DNA of 64,000 nt from Rhodobacterales bacterium LSUCC0031 (lineage in GTDB: Bacteria > Pseudomonadota > Alphaproteobacteria > Rhodobacterales > Rhodobacteraceae), in the NCBI GenBank assembly GCA_015689735.1, contig WVSP01000001.1, positions 174,001 through 238,000 of the forward strand, given 5' to 3'. A model generated the notes under the pieces. The model had not been told where the DNA came from. It searched no databases and saw nothing but the letters and a program-made list of their open reading frames with translations. Position 1 is the stretch's first letter; each line of letters opens with the position of its first letter. The position numbers and the translations under genes were made by a program. Positions 25,332 to 34,539 of this stretch are shown here, piece after piece.

Positions 25332-26507
25332 ATGGACGAGATCGTCATTCTTTCAGGCGCACGCACCGCGATTGGCACTTTCGGGGGCAGCCTTGCCGCT
25401 GTGCCGCCGACCAAGCTGGGCGCCATCGCCGCCCGTGCAGCGGTAGAGCGCGCAGGCGTTGCAGGTGGCCAGATCGGCCATGTCGTCTTTGGCCATGTCA
25501 TCAACACCGAACCGCGCGACATGTACCTGTCGCGGATCGCGGCAATGGAGGCGGGTATTCCTGACACCACGCCTGCGATGAACGTTAACCGTTTGTGTGG
25601 GTCAGGCGCGCAGGCGATCGTCTCGGTCATTCAGTCGCTCGCCATGGGGGATGCTGATTTCGGCCTTTCCGGTGGGGCCGAAAGCATGTCGAACGGACCG
25701 CATATCCTGCCTGCTGCGCGCTTTGGGCAGAAGATGGGCGATGTCCGCGCGCTCGACATGATGATCGGCGCGCTGCACTGCCCCTTTGGCACCGGCCATA
25801 TGGGGGTGACCGCCGAGAACGTGGCCGCCGAGCATGACATCAGCCGCGACGCCCAAGATGCCTTTGCGCTCGAGAGCCAGACACGCGCCGCCCGCGCTAT
25901 CGCCGAGGGGCGTTTCGCCGATCAGATCGTACCAGTCGAGGTGATGGTGAAGCGCGAGATGGTGCCTTTCGTCACCGACGAACACCCCAAGGCCACCAGC
26001 CTCGCGGCGCTGGCGGGCCTCAAGACCGTGTTCAAGAAAGACGGCACCGTGACCGCGGGCAATGCAAGCGGCATCAATGACGGCGCGGCCGCCCTTGTGT
26101 TGGCACGCGCCGATGCAGCGGCTAAAGCGGGTCTCAAACCCCGCGCGCGGATCTTGGGCTATGCCCATGCCGGTGTCCGCCCGGAGGTGATGGGCATCGG
26201 CCCGGTGCCGGCGGTGGAGAACCTGTTGGCGCGGACAGGTCTGAAGATCACCGATTTCGACGTGATCGAGTCGAACGAGGCATTCGCCGCCCAAGCCTTG
26301 GCGGTGAACAAGGGCCTTGGCCTCGATCCTGCCCGCGTGAACCCCAATGGCGGCGCCATTGCGCTGGGTCATCCGGTGGGTGCGACAGGTGCGATCATCA
26401 CCGTCAAAGCGCTTTACGAGCTAGAGCGGATCGGGGCCAAGCGCGCGCTGATCACCATGTGCATCGGCGGCGGTCAAGGGATCGCGCTAGCGATCGAAGC
26501 GCTGTGA
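25332..26507 (+). CDS. Acetyl-CoA acetyltransferase / beta-ketothiolase (BktB-like)
   Basis: The 391-residue thiolase condenses two acetyl-CoA or cleaves 3-ketoacyl-CoA. All catalytic residues are visible: the acyl-accepting Cys89 in NVNRLCGSGAQA, His in GGAIALGHPVGATGA and the second Cys in ITMCIGGGQG, with the NEAFA motif. Sequence features such as the IGHVVFGHVINTEPRDMYL segment fit the BktB-like group used in polyhydroxyalkanoate or short-chain acyl metabolism more than the fatty-oxidation FadA group. It stands alone; no phaB or phaC is adjacent. GGGAGTGAGAG is the ribosome-binding region before the ATG at 25332. Confidence 0.93.
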   Translation: MDEIVILSGARTAIGTFGGSLAAVPPTKLGAIAARAAVERAGVAGGQIGHVVFGHVINTEPRDMYLSRIAAMEAGIPDTTPAMNVNRLCGSGAQAIVSVIQSLAMGDADFGLSGGAESMSNGPHILPAARFGQKMGDVRALDMMIGALHCPFGTGHMGVTAENVAAEHDISRDAQDAFALESQTRAARAIAEGRFADQIVPVEVMVKREMVPFVTDEHPKATSLAALAGLKTVFKKDGTVTAGNASGINDGAAALVLARADAAAKAGLKPRARILGYAHAGVRPEVMGIGPVPAVENLLARTGLKITDFDVIESNEAFAAQALAVNKGLGLDPARVNPNGGAIALGHPVGATGAIITVKALYELERIGAKRALITMCIGGGQGIALAIEAL

Positions 26508-26592
26508 TCATGGCTAGGCACGGGCAGAGTTAACCCCTTATTCAGCCTGCGCTGCCACATTTGCCCCATCGGTTTGAGGGCGTTGAAGCGGC

Positions 26593-28410
26593 ATGAGCAT
26601 CAGGGGGCTTGACGAACGTTTCGCACGCGAGCGCCGCGCTCGGCTACAGGCTGAGCGGCTGCTCGCCCAACGCTCGGAAGAATTGTATGCCGCCAACAAA
26701 AAGCTGGCCGCCCATGCCCACGCGCTGTCCCACGAGGTGATCGCCCAGCGCGAGGCGCATGCTGCCTTGATCGGGCGCTCGACCCGCACGCAGGCCGCCC
26801 TTGCGGTAGCCACCGAAAAAGCAGTGATCGCCGAGCGCCGCCTTTGGGATGCTCTGAGCGCGGTCGAGGACGGTTTTGCCATTTTCGACCGTGACTGGCG
26901 GTTGGTGGTCGCTAACCCGGCATGGCTGGGGGTCTTTGACGGTGTGGTCGATGTCGCCCCCGGCGCTAGCTACGAGGCGATCTTGCGCATCGCCACCGAT
27001 GAGGGGGTGATCGATCTACAAGGCGAAGGGGCCGATCATTGGATCGATCGCATGATTGCCCGCTGGGAAGGGGCGCATATTCCCCAATGCGATATCCGGC
27101 TGTTTAATGGCGTCTATGTTCGGCTGATCGACAAGCGCACGCCCGAGGGTGACATGGTCAGTCTTGCCGTTGACATCACCGACACGATCCGCCGCGAGCG
27201 CCAGCTTGAGCGCGCCCGCGACCGGGCCGAGGCCGCGACACAGGCGAAATCCGCCTTCCTCGCCAATATGAGCCACGAGATCCGCACCCCGATGAATGGC
27301 GTGGTTGCCATGGCTGCGCTCTTGCGCGAGACGGGGCTGACCGAGGAACAGCGCCTTTATGCCGAGACGATTCAAAGCTCGGGCGAGGCGTTATTGGTGA
27401 TCATCAACGACATCCTCGACTATTCCAAGATTGATGCAGGCAAGATGACCTTGCATGCCGAAAGCTTTGACCTGCGCCATGTCATCGACGAGATCTTTCG
27501 CCTGATGCGGCCGGGACTTGAGGGCAAGGATCTGGCGCTGCGCTTGGATTACGACATGTTCCTGCCTTCCTGCGTGATCGGCGATCCGGGGCGTGTTCGG
27601 CAAATTCTGACCAATCTCATCGGCAATGCGGTGAAATTCACCGAGGCCGGTCATGTCACGGTCCGCGTGGTCGGTGTGCCGGATGCAGCCCGGCCCGAGG
27701 TCTTGCCTGTCAGGATCGTGGTCGAAGATACTGGCATCGGTATCGCCCCTGAGATGCAGGCCCATATCTTTGGCGAATTCAACCAGGTCGAGGCGCAAGC
27801 GACCCGCCGCTTTGACGGCACCGGCCTAGGCCTTGCCATTACCCGGCAGCTCGTGGTGATGATGGGGGGTGAGATTTGGCTGACCTCGCGCTTGGGCGAG
27901 GGGTCATCTTTCGGCATTTCGCTGTGTTTGGGTGTTGCGCCGACCGAGCTGGCCGCCCCTGCGCCGCCTATAGCCCTACCGCTCGTGCCAAATCCGCGCC
28001 TTTGTGTTTTGGCCGCCGAGGACAACAAGACCAACCAGCTGGTCTTTCGCGCCATGCTCAAGGGGGCGGACCTAACGCTTGAGATGGTCGATCATGGCGC
28101 GCTTGCCCTGCAAAGCTACCATCGTGCGCGGCCTGACCTGATCTTTACCGATATCTCGATGCCAGAGATGGATGGGATCGCGCTGGCCCGCGCCATTCGC
28201 CAGCACGAGGCACAGATGGGGCTTACCCCCGTGCCGATCATTGCCATGACAGCCCATGCGATGGATGCCGATCGCGCCCGTATTCTGGCTTCGGGGATCG
28301 ATGAATGCCTGACAAAGCCCTTGGACAAGGCATTGCTCCACGACATGATCCGCCGTTATGCGCCGCAGTCGGCTGGCGCTGTTGCAGCGCCTATGGTCGC
28401 CAGCTTGTAA
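26593..28410 (+). CDS. Cytoplasmic hybrid histidine kinase with PAS and receiver domains
   Basis: Domains of the 605-residue protein, in order: a coiled coil (residues 1-75, rich in A, E, R and L), a PAS domain (about 80-190, with AIFDRDWRLVVANPAWL), a HisKA domain with the phosphorylated His near residue 228 (ANMSHEIRTPMNG), an HATPase domain (N-box NLIGNAVKFTEAG, G1 VEDTGIGIAPE, G2 FDGTGLGLAI), and a receiver domain with its phospho-accepting Asp near residue 519 (DLIFTDISMPEMDG). No transmembrane helix is seen, so it senses a cytoplasmic signal. No cognate response regulator or Hpt gene is adjacent. It converges on the asparaginase gene with a 20-base overlap. Confidence 0.93.
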   Translation: MSIRGLDERFARERRARLQAERLLAQRSEELYAANKKLAAHAHALSHEVIAQREAHAALIGRSTRTQAALAVATEKAVIAERRLWDALSAVEDGFAIFDRDWRLVVANPAWLGVFDGVVDVAPGASYEAILRIATDEGVIDLQGEGADHWIDRMIARWEGAHIPQCDIRLFNGVYVRLIDKRTPEGDMVSLAVDITDTIRRERQLERARDRAEAATQAKSAFLANMSHEIRTPMNGVVAMAALLRETGLTEEQRLYAETIQSSGEALLVIINDILDYSKIDAGKMTLHAESFDLRHVIDEIFRLMRPGLEGKDLALRLDYDMFLPSCVIGDPGRVRQILTNLIGNAVKFTEAGHVTVRVVGVPDAARPEVLPVRIVVEDTGIGIAPEMQAHIFGEFNQVEAQATRRFDGTGLGLAITRQLVVMMGGEIWLTSRLGEGSSFGISLCLGVAPTELAAPAPPIALPLVPNPRLCVLAAEDNKTNQLVFRAMLKGADLTLEMVDHGALALQSYHRARPDLIFTDISMPEMDGIALARAIRQHEAQMGLTPVPIIAMTAHAMDADRARILASGIDECLTKPLDKALLHDMIRRYAPQSAGAVAAPMVASL

Positions 28411-29410
28411 GCGGTTCGGTCAGGCGGTAGTGGCCTGTTTCGACCCCGCGCCAATTGCTGATCGGGCCGTGGGTATAGGACCGCGCGACCGGGTCGGCGG
28501 GGTCGATCACGCCAAGCGCGCCCAAGATTTGGGTGATCACCGCCTCGGAGGCACGGGTGCTGCCATCGGCGATCTTGAGGGCCACGCCGATGCGGTGTTC
28601 TGGAATGATTGCCGCAAAGACCGCTTCGGCCCCGGTCTTGATCGCGGCGCGGTTGCCCATTACGCGCATGAGCTTGGTGCAGGCGCGCCCCTCGCCCGCG
28701 ACAAGATGGGGATGGGCCATCATCGCATTGCGCAGGCGCACCATCGCCGATTGGCGCGCATCGGCACCGTCTTGGGCTGCGGCGAACATGGCCAGCGCGC
28801 GGGCAAAACCCGACAGGCTTGCCGCGAAATTCGGCGCTGAACAGCCATCGATGCCATAGCCCGGTGTCGGCTGATCGGTGACATCCTCCCACGCCGATTT
28901 GATCGCGCGCTGAATCGGGTGGTCAGGGTCGATATACTCCGGCCCGGCCTTGAGGTGCTTGGTCAGGGTCAGGAAACCCGAATGTTTGCCCGAGCAATTG
29001 TTGTGACGTTGATCCGGGCCACACTGGGTGCAAATCAGGTCATCGCGCGCAGGTAGGTCATTGGGCCATTGCACACCGCAGCGCAGATCGCTTTCCGACA
29101 GCTCCAGATCGGCCAGCCAGCGGGTGACCATATCGGTATGAACCTTTGCCCCTTGATGCGAGGCACAGGCCAGCGCCAGATGCGCGTCACGCAAGCCAAA
29201 AGCATCGGCCGCGCCGCTTTCGATCAACGGGAGAGCTTGCACCATCTTGGAGGATGAACGGGGCAAGATTGCCCCTGCCACATCGCCCAAGCCCCAGATC
29301 AGGCCCGCATCGGCATGCCAGACCGCGACATGCCCTTGATGGACGCTTTCGCAGAAATCACCCCGCCAGACCTCGACTAACCGCGCTGCGTTCATTTTGA
29401 CGTCTCTCAT
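28391..29410 (-). CDS. L-asparaginase II-type (thermolabile, Rhizobium-like) asparaginase
   Basis: The 339-residue protein belongs to the asparaginase family related to Rhizobium AsnA/thermolabile asparaginase, distinct from the E. coli type. Recognisable parts are VEVWRGDFCESVHQGHVAVW near the N-terminus, the SSSKMVQALPLIESGA block with its catalytic Ser/Lys, NCSGKHSGFL, and GYGIDGCSAPNF. It would hydrolyse asparagine to aspartate and ammonia in the cytoplasm. The ATG at 29410 is taken as the start; a second in-frame ATG five codons on (29395) is equally plausible. It is divergent from the IalB-like gene. Confidence 0.88.
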   Translation of the reverse strand: MRDVKMNAARLVEVWRGDFCESVHQGHVAVWHADAGLIWGLGDVAGAILPRSSSKMVQALPLIESGAADAFGLRDAHLALACASHQGAKVHTDMVTRWLADLELSESDLRCGVQWPNDLPARDDLICTQCGPDQRHNNCSGKHSGFLTLTKHLKAGPEYIDPDHPIQRAIKSAWEDVTDQPTPGYGIDGCSAPNFAASLSGFARALAMFAAAQDGADARQSAMVRLRNAMMAHPHLVAGEGRACTKLMRVMGNRAAIKTGAEAVFAAIIPEHRIGVALKIADGSTRASEAVITQILGALGVIDPADPVARSYTHGPISNWRGVETGHYRLTEPLTSWRP

Positions 29411-29562
29411 TGCTTCACTTCCCGGCGATTTTCCGCTGCCGGGGCTTTTTCTACGGCGCGGTTTCCTCTAAGTTCACGCAAGATAATGTTTGCCGCCCCA
29501 GCATACCTGAACCAAAAAACGGGCGCAGACCAGAGGCAGATGGGGCGGAGGCTCTGATAGAC

Positions 29563-30093
29563 ATGAAACACTGGCTTGTCGGTATTTTGGCGGGAGCGGT
29601 TCTGGCGATTGCGAGTGGCGCGTCTGTGGCGCAGGACACATCCACCAATCGCGTGGGCGCGCAAACGGATTGGTCCGTTTTTGTCGAAGATAACCCCACG
29701 CAGTGCTGGGTGGTGTCGATGCCGCGCGAAACGGTCAATACCCGTGATGGGCGCGTCGTTTCGGTGAACCGGGGCGAGATCTTGATGTTCGTGAGCTTTT
29801 GGCCAGCGCAGGATCGCTTGGGCGAAGTGTCCTTCACGGGCGGCTATCCCTTTGCCGATGGATCGACGGTGTCGATGCGAATTGGCGATGCAAGCTTCGA
29901 GTTGTTCACCGATGGTGAGATGGCATGGGCGGCCTCGCCCCAGGATGACCAGCGGATCATCACTGCGATGAAGCGCGGCGCGGATGCGGTTCTGACCGCA
30001 CGCTCAAGCCGAGGCACCCAGACACAGGACACATTCTCGCTGATCGGGTTCACCGCCGCCGTCGAGGATGCCGAGACCCGCTGTTCTGGCTAA
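29563..30093 (+). CDS. Invasion-associated locus B (IalB)-like periplasmic protein
   Basis: The 176-residue protein has a signal peptide (MKHWLVGILAGAVLAIASGA, cleavage near SVAQ) and the IalB-family layout. The mature start has TDWSVFVEDNPTQCWVVS, then a central FVSFWPAQDR strand and a C-terminal Cys (ETRCSG) that could pair with the first one. IalB is named for Bartonella invasion, but homologues occur widely in free-living alphaproteobacteria with unknown envelope roles, so the name should not be read as virulence. GGGGCGGAGG precedes the ATG at 29563; the frame is open upstream without support. Confidence 0.8.
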   Translation: MKHWLVGILAGAVLAIASGASVAQDTSTNRVGAQTDWSVFVEDNPTQCWVVSMPRETVNTRDGRVVSVNRGEILMFVSFWPAQDRLGEVSFTGGYPFADGSTVSMRIGDASFELFTDGEMAWAASPQDDQRIITAMKRGADAVLTARSSRGTQTQDTFSLIGFTAAVEDAETRCSG

Positions 30094-30186
30094 GGACGCG
30101 CTGGGCGACAGCACTTGATGTGGCAAACCCCTTTGCAGGGGGCGAAAATCCTTGTATTCGGCGCTGATCCACAAAGGAAGTTGCCT

Positions 30187-31371
30187 ATGTGCGCCTCTGC
30201 GCCCATCACGCAGGATGTCATGACCATTCCGCGAAAGTTGCCCGACGGGCCGGTCAATCTGGTCGGGCTTACCCGTGAAGGCATGCGTGCGGCGTTGATC
30301 GCGGCCGGAACGCCGGAAAAACAGGCGCGTATGCGGGTCAGCCAGATCTGGCAATGGATCTATGTCTGGGGCGCGCGTGATTTCGACGTCATGACGAACC
30401 TTGCGAAAGCCTATCGCGCGCAACTGGCCCAGCACTTCGTCATCGCCGTGCCGGAGGTGGTGCGCCGCGAAATCTCGGCTGATGGAACGCGCAAATACCT
30501 TGTGCGGATCGCCGGCGGCCACGAGGTCGAGGTGGTCTATATCCCCGAGGTGGATCGCGGTACCTTGTGCATCTCGAGCCAGGTTGGCTGCACCCTGACC
30601 TGTTCTTTTTGCCACACAGGCACCCAAAAGCTCGTGCGGAACCTGACCGCAGGCGAAATCATCGGCCAAGTGATGATGGCTCGCGACGATCTGGCCGAGT
30701 GGCCAGCACCAGGCGAAGGTATGGGTGACCGTCCGCGCCTGATCTCGAACATCGTGCTGATGGGCATGGGCGAGCCGCTTTATAATTTCGAAAATGTGCG
30801 CGATGCGATGAAGATCGCCATGGATGGCGAAGGCATCGCGCTCAGCCGTCGACGGATCACGCTCTCAACCTCCGGCGTTGTCCCAGAGATTGCGCGCACC
30901 GCCGATGAAATCGGCTGCATGCTGGCCGTCAGCTTTCACGCCACGACCGATGCAGTGCGCGACCAGCTGGTGCCGATCAACAAGCGTTGGAACATTGCCA
31001 CGCTGCTTGAGGCGTTGCGCGCCTATCCCAAGGCCAGCAATTCCGAGCGAATCACCTTTGAATACGTGATGTTGAAAGGTGTGAACGATAGCGACGAGGA
31101 TGCGCGCCGGTTGGTCAAGCTGATCGCGGGCATCCCCGCCAAGATCAACCTGATCCCCTTCAACGAATGGCCGGGCGCGCCCTATCAGCGCTCGGACTGG
31201 GAGCGGATCGAGCGCTTTGCCGACATCGTGTACAAGGCAGGCTATGCAAGCCCAATCCGCACGCCACGTGGTGAGGATATCATGGCGGCCTGTGGTCAGC
31301 TGAAATCAGCGACCGAGCGCGCGCGCAAATCCCGCGCCGAGATCGCTGCCGAAGCCGGACTTGATGGCTGA
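30187..31371 (+). CDS. rlmN: Dual-specificity RNA methyltransferase RlmN
   Basis: RlmN is a radical-SAM enzyme that adds a methyl group to C2 of A2503 in 23S rRNA and of A37 in some tRNAs. The 394-residue protein shows the radical-SAM triad [14 protein letters not shown] (CxxxCxxC). It also has [13 protein letters not shown], the [13 protein letters not shown]-binding motif, STSGVVP, and the C-terminal catalytic cysteine region [11 protein letters not shown] chose the ATG at 30187 because AAAGGAAG lies directly upstream; the longer frame starts in non-conserved sequence. It ends one base before an A-rich stretch and a terminator hairpin. Confidence 0.95.
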   Translation: MCASAPITQDVMTIPRKLPDGPVNLVGLTREGMRAALIAAGTPEKQARMRVSQIWQWIYVWGARDFDVMTNLAKAYRAQLAQHFVIAVPEVVRREISADGTRKYLVRIAGGHEVEVVYIPEVDRGTLCISSQVGCTLTCSFCHTGTQKLVRNLTAGEIIGQVMMARDDLAEWPAPGEGMGDRPRLISNIVLMGMGEPLYNFENVRDAMKIAMDGEGIALSRRRITLSTSGVVPEIARTADEIGCMLAVSFHATTDAVRDQLVPINKRWNIATLLEALRAYPKASNSERITFEYVMLKGVNDSDEDARRLVKLIAGIPAKINLIPFNEWPGAPYQRSDWERIERFADIVYKAGYASPIRTPRGEDIMAACGQLKSATERARKSRAEIAAEAGLDG

Positions 31372-31380
31372 AAAGAAAAA

Positions 31381-31402
31381 GGCGGCCCGATACCGGACCG
31401 CC
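31381..31402. terminator. Bidirectional intrinsic terminator between rlmN and the 61-residue gene
   Basis: The stem GGCGG-C-CCG / CGG-A-CCGCC with an ATAC loop lies between two convergent genes. On the minus strand it is followed by TTTTTCTTTT, an ideal U-tract. On the plus strand it is followed by the weaker CTTTCCT. It therefore ends the minus-strand small gene well and probably also rlmN. Confidence 0.75.
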
Positions 31403-31430
31403 CTTTCCTGAACGTTGATGACGATCGGGA

Positions 31431-31616
31431 TCAGTCGTTCGCAGCGACGGCTGCGGCGATCAAGATGAGCGCCAGAACCGGAACCAGGATGCCGCCAGCC
31501 GAAGAAGAGGTGTCTTCTGCGATGACGACGGGTGCGACTGCGGTGTTAGCAACGCCGCCCGCGAATGCGCCGGTTGCGGCGATCGAAAGAGCAGCAGCGA
31601 GAGCGAGTTTCTTCAT
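31431..31616 (-). CDS. 61-residue exported small protein with C-terminal hydrophobic tail
   Basis: The start is the ATG at 31616 with a perfect GGAGG six bases upstream. The product has a signal peptide (MKKLALAAALSIAATGAFAG), a short polar middle (VVIAEDTSSSAGG) and a C-terminal hydrophobic stretch (ILVPVLALILIAAAVAAND). Small proteins of this form recur in Rhodobacteraceae, sometimes many copies per genome and sometimes carrying a mistaken ferrochelatase label. Here it stands alone with its own terminator. It could be a single-pass membrane peptide after processing. Function is unknown; the strong ribosome-binding site and terminator suggest high expression. Confidence 0.8.
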   Translation of the reverse strand: MKKLALAAALSIAATGAFAGGVANTAVAPVVIAEDTSSSAGGILVPVLALILIAAAVAAND

Positions 31617-31764
31617 TGTATCCTCCAAGATACGCCCCGTTTTATGCGACATGCACAGGGTTGGGGCAGCTAAGACTGTACCTCGTGCGATTTGTATAAG
31701 CAGCAAAGGCTTAAGATTGCAATGCGCACACCATGTTGGGTGCCATTGGATTGACGCGGTGTCG

Positions 31765-32361
31765 TCAAATTAGCAACACCTGCGTGCCAATTTCGGTCAG
31801 GTGGTAAAGCTCGGCGATATGCTGATTGTAGAGGCCGACGCATCCGTTCGATGATCGCCTCCCGATCTTTCGGGTGTCATGTGTGCCGTGAATGCGATAG
31901 AATTCCCAACTTAAGTGCAAAGCATGGGTGCCAAGCGGATTGTCCGGCCCTGGTGGCACGAAGCTGGGCCATTCGGGGTTGCGCGCGCGCATGGCGGGGG
32001 TCGGGCTCCAAGATGGGCCTTCAACTTTTCGTGTAATTTCGGTTCTGCCCCGTCGCGTCAGGTCTTCGCTCATCGGAACAGAGGTGGGATAAAGGCGATA
32101 GATGCTGCGATCGTCGCTCCAGAAGTGCAGCACGCGCGAGGTCAGATCGACCAAGATCGCGCCTTTTTGCGTATCCGTAAAAAAGGGCCGCCAATCGAGC
32201 GCGCGAAAGCTTGAGATATTGCGCTGACTGCCGTGTTCGATGGGCGCTTCGAACTCGGTTGAACCGGGCGTGTCTTGTGCGAAAGCCGGGGTTGCCATGA
32301 TGCTGCCCAATCCGCCCAAGACAGCGCGGCGGCCGATGCGCGCTGGGTCGAAATCCTTCAT
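31765..32361 (-). CDS. L,D-transpeptidase (YkuD domain), exported
   Basis: The 198-residue protein has a twin-arginine-like export signal (RIGRRAVLGGLGSIMATPAFA) and a YkuD catalytic domain. The conserved catalytic region is IHGTHDTRKIGRRSSNGCVG, where His and the nucleophile Cys lie in the HGT...S-x-GC motif. Such enzymes make 3-3 peptidoglycan crosslinks or attach proteins to peptidoglycan in the periplasm. A second, different L,D-transpeptidase lies 0.7 kb away with a CAP-domain lipoprotein between. The two share the fold, but this one carries the longer insert before the active site (EWPSFVPPGPDNPLGTHAL). Confidence 0.9.
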   Translation of the reverse strand: MKDFDPARIGRRAVLGGLGSIMATPAFAQDTPGSTEFEAPIEHGSQRNISSFRALDWRPFFTDTQKGAILVDLTSRVLHFWSDDRSIYRLYPTSVPMSEDLTRRGRTEITRKVEGPSWSPTPAMRARNPEWPSFVPPGPDNPLGTHALHLSWEFYRIHGTHDTRKIGRRSSNGCVGLYNQHIAELYHLTEIGTQVLLI

Positions 32362-32525
32362 CTCTGCCTCATGTCAATTGGGCCTATACGGCCTCTTGCG
32401 CGAAAGATAACACGAATCAGCAAAATGTAATGGTGCTTTGCATCGATTTGGCAGGGGATGTGGTTCTTGCGCAGCAAGGCACGCGACGCGGCGGTTCTCA
32501 ACGAATTCACAACAATTTTTCAATA

Positions 32526-33080
32526 ATGAAGCGCGTTATGATGACCTTTATCCGTAGTTTTCGTTTTGTTTGTCTGATGGTCGCGCTGGCCTTGGCTGGA
32601 TGTGTCGCTGCCCCGCCGCACACCGCCCCGGCGGCGGTTGGGGTGCCTGTGATCTATCGCATCGATCCTGCCGACACCGTCCATATCCAGTTTCGCATGC
32701 TCGACAGTGTGAATGCGCTGCGTCGGGCGGCGGCTGTGCCAGCTTTGGGGTTGAGCGCGGAATTGACCGCTGCCGCGGCCACCCATGCGCGCGATATGGC
32801 GTTGCAAAACCGGCCTTGGCATTTCGGTTCTGACGGGTCGTCGCCCATCGACCGGGCGCGGGCAGCGGGGTATGGCGGGCGGGTCTTGGGGGAGACGATT
32901 TCCGAGACCTACGAGGCCGAGATTGAGACCATCGCCGCTTGGATGGGGCGGCAAGATACGCGCGCCGTTCTCGTGGACCCTATGGCGCGCGATCTTGGGC
33001 TGGGCTTTTTCCAAGAACCCAGTGGCAAGATCTGGTGGGCATTGATGACCGGCGATGCTGGGGTCGCGGCTGCACGCTAG
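32526..33080 (+). CDS. CAP-domain (SCP/PR1-like) lipoprotein
   Basis: The 184-residue protein begins with a lipoprotein signal (FVCLMVALALAGC, lipobox LAGC), so it should be lipid-anchored in the envelope. The rest is a short CAP/SCP domain: the helix MLDSVNALRRAAAVPALGLS, the putative metal-binding His in ATHARDMALQNRPWHFGSDG, GETI (position of the conserved Glu), and a C-terminal strand with DLGLGFFQEPSGKIWWALM. Bacterial CAP proteins are poorly understood; wall binding or hydrolase activity has been proposed. The ATG at 32526 is chosen for the signal peptide; other ATGs four and five codons on are possible. It lies between two L,D-transpeptidase genes. Confidence 0.8.
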   Translation: MKRVMMTFIRSFRFVCLMVALALAGCVAAPPHTAPAAVGVPVIYRIDPADTVHIQFRMLDSVNALRRAAAVPALGLSAELTAAAATHARDMALQNRPWHFGSDGSSPIDRARAAGYGGRVLGETISETYEAEIETIAAWMGRQDTRAVLVDPMARDLGLGFFQEPSGKIWWALMTGDAGVAAAR

Positions 33081-33092
33081 GGCGTGTGGCGA

Positions 33093-33614
33093 TCACGGAA
33101 AGATGTCGATCACCGTGCGCATTGGCACCATGGTGTAGATCTCGCGCATCTCACGGTCGGTGACCGCAATGCAACCGGCTGTCCAATCGCGCTTGCGACG
33201 AAACTCGCGCGGGGTGCCATGGATAAAGATATCGCCCCCCGGGCTGACCCCGCGCGCAGCGGCTTGGGCGCGGTCGGCGCTGTTTGGATAGCTGATGCCG
33301 ATCGACAGGTAATAGGCGCTATTAGGGTTGCGCCGGTCGATGTAATAGCGCCCCTCGGGTGTGCGGCCATCGCCCTCTTGGGTTTTGTGGCCATCGGGGG
33401 CAAAGCCCAGATCGATTTTATAGCTGCGCACGACCTGTTCATGGCTGAGCAGATACATCCGGCGCTTGGATTTATGCACCTCGATCCGTGTGACTTCGGC
33501 CGCGGTCGCCTCGGGGCTGGAAAAGCTGCTGAATGTCGGCACGGTGCAGCCGGCGCTTGCACCTGAGCCCAGCAAAAGGAGTAGCGTTGACCGCCGTGTC
33601 AGAAGGATGCCCAT
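33093..33614 (-). CDS. L,D-transpeptidase lipoprotein (ErfK/YbiS/YcfS-like)
   Basis: The 173-residue protein starts at the ATG at 33614 with a lipoprotein signal (RRSTLLLLLGSGASAGC, lipobox SAGC). A YkuD domain follows: IEVHKSKRRMYLL, the DLGFAPDGHKTQEGDGRTPEG substrate strand, IFIHGTPRE and DWTAGCIAVTD, giving the His and the Cys nucleophile. It would crosslink peptidoglycan at the inner or outer membrane face. The frame is open a long way upstream but without any signal or conservation, so the signal-bearing ATG is preferred. It ends 12 bases from the CAP-domain gene in convergent orientation. Confidence 0.9.
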   Translation of the reverse strand: MGILLTRRSTLLLLLGSGASAGCTVPTFSSFSSPEATAAEVTRIEVHKSKRRMYLLSHEQVVRSYKIDLGFAPDGHKTQEGDGRTPEGRYYIDRRNPNSAYYLSIGISYPNSADRAQAAARGVSPGGDIFIHGTPREFRRKRDWTAGCIAVTDREMREIYTMVPMRTVIDIFP

Positions 33615-33675
33615 GAACCTGCTCTTCGCATTATTTTGTGATGTTCTAGATGAGAATTGCGGGCCTGTTGAGTAT

Positions 33676-34539
33676 CTATTTTTGACACTCTTGCGCCAAT
33701 ATCGCGGCAAGCCCGGCCCGGTAATCCGGGTAGCGCAGGCGCAGGCCAAGATCAGATTTCGCCCGGCTGTTATCGACACGCTTCGATTCGGCATAGAAGC
33801 TGGCGGCCATTGGGCTGAGTTGCGCCTGATCAAAGGGGATCTCGTGCGGTAGCGGCAGGCCCAGAAGTGTGGCAGCATGCGCGACCACATCTTGCGGCGG
33901 TGCCGGATCGTCATCGCAAAGATTATAGATTGCACCCGGAGCGGGCCGGTCCATCGAGGCGGTCAGCGCTTGCGCGATATCCTCGACATGGATGCGCGAG
34001 AAAACCTGACCTTGCTTGATGATGCGCCGCGCTGTGCCATCGCGCACTTTTTCAAAGGGTCCGCGTCCCGGCCCATAAATGCCTGCCAATCGGAAAATAT
34101 GGACCGGCAGGCCGTGATCACGCCACAGCGCCACCCATTCACCCTCGGCCGAGACGCGCGCGCGGCCACGTTCGGTCGTGGGGGTCAGCGGTGTCGTCTC
34201 ATCGACCCATCCACCGCCATGATCGCCATAGACGCCAGTCGTCGAGAGATAGCCCACCCAATTGAGCCGCTTGGCATGGGTCGCAAAGGCATCGCGCAAC
34301 TGGGCCAAGACGGGATCGTGGCCATTGTCGGGGCCTGCGGTGATCAAGATGTGGGTTGCCCAAGAGATATCCTCGGTCAGGTCGGTGCCGGGAAAGATGC
34401 GGGGGATCAGCCCCGCCACCGCCGCCTGCGCGGCTTTATCGACGCTGCGCGTGGTGATGCGCACGGTGTCGGGTGCGGGGTTGAGGGCGGCCACCAGATA
34501 GCGCGCGCTATATCCGTACCCGAAGATCAAAAGCTTCAT
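33676..34539 (-). CDS. NAD(P)-dependent epimerase/reductase (YeeZ-like SDR)
   Basis: The 287-residue extended SDR-like protein has an N-terminal [10 protein letters not shown] dinucleotide motif (GxGxxx type) and [17 protein letters not shown]. It has no clear catalytic YxxxK pair, matching the YeeZ group of atypical SDRs whose substrates are unknown. The middle block [15 protein letters not shown] is the usual IYG motif of the epimerase family. Its ATG overlaps the queG stop by four bases (ATGA), so it is translated with queG. It is the last gene of a minus-strand run mtgA-gst-queG-epimerase. Confidence 0.8.
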   Translation of the reverse strand: MKLLIFGYGYSARYLVAALNPAPDTVRITTRSVDKAAQAAVAGLIPRIFPGTDLTEDISWATHILITAGPDNGHDPVLAQLRDAFATHAKRLNWVGYLSTTGVYGDHGGGWVDETTPLTPTTERGRARVSAEGEWVALWRDHGLPVHIFRLAGIYGPGRGPFEKVRDGTARRIIKQGQVFSRIHVEDIAQALTASMDRPAPGAIYNLCDDDPAPPQDVVAHAATLLGLPLPHEIPFDQAQLSPMAASFYAESKRVDNSRAKSDLGLRLRYPDYRAGLAAILAQECQK

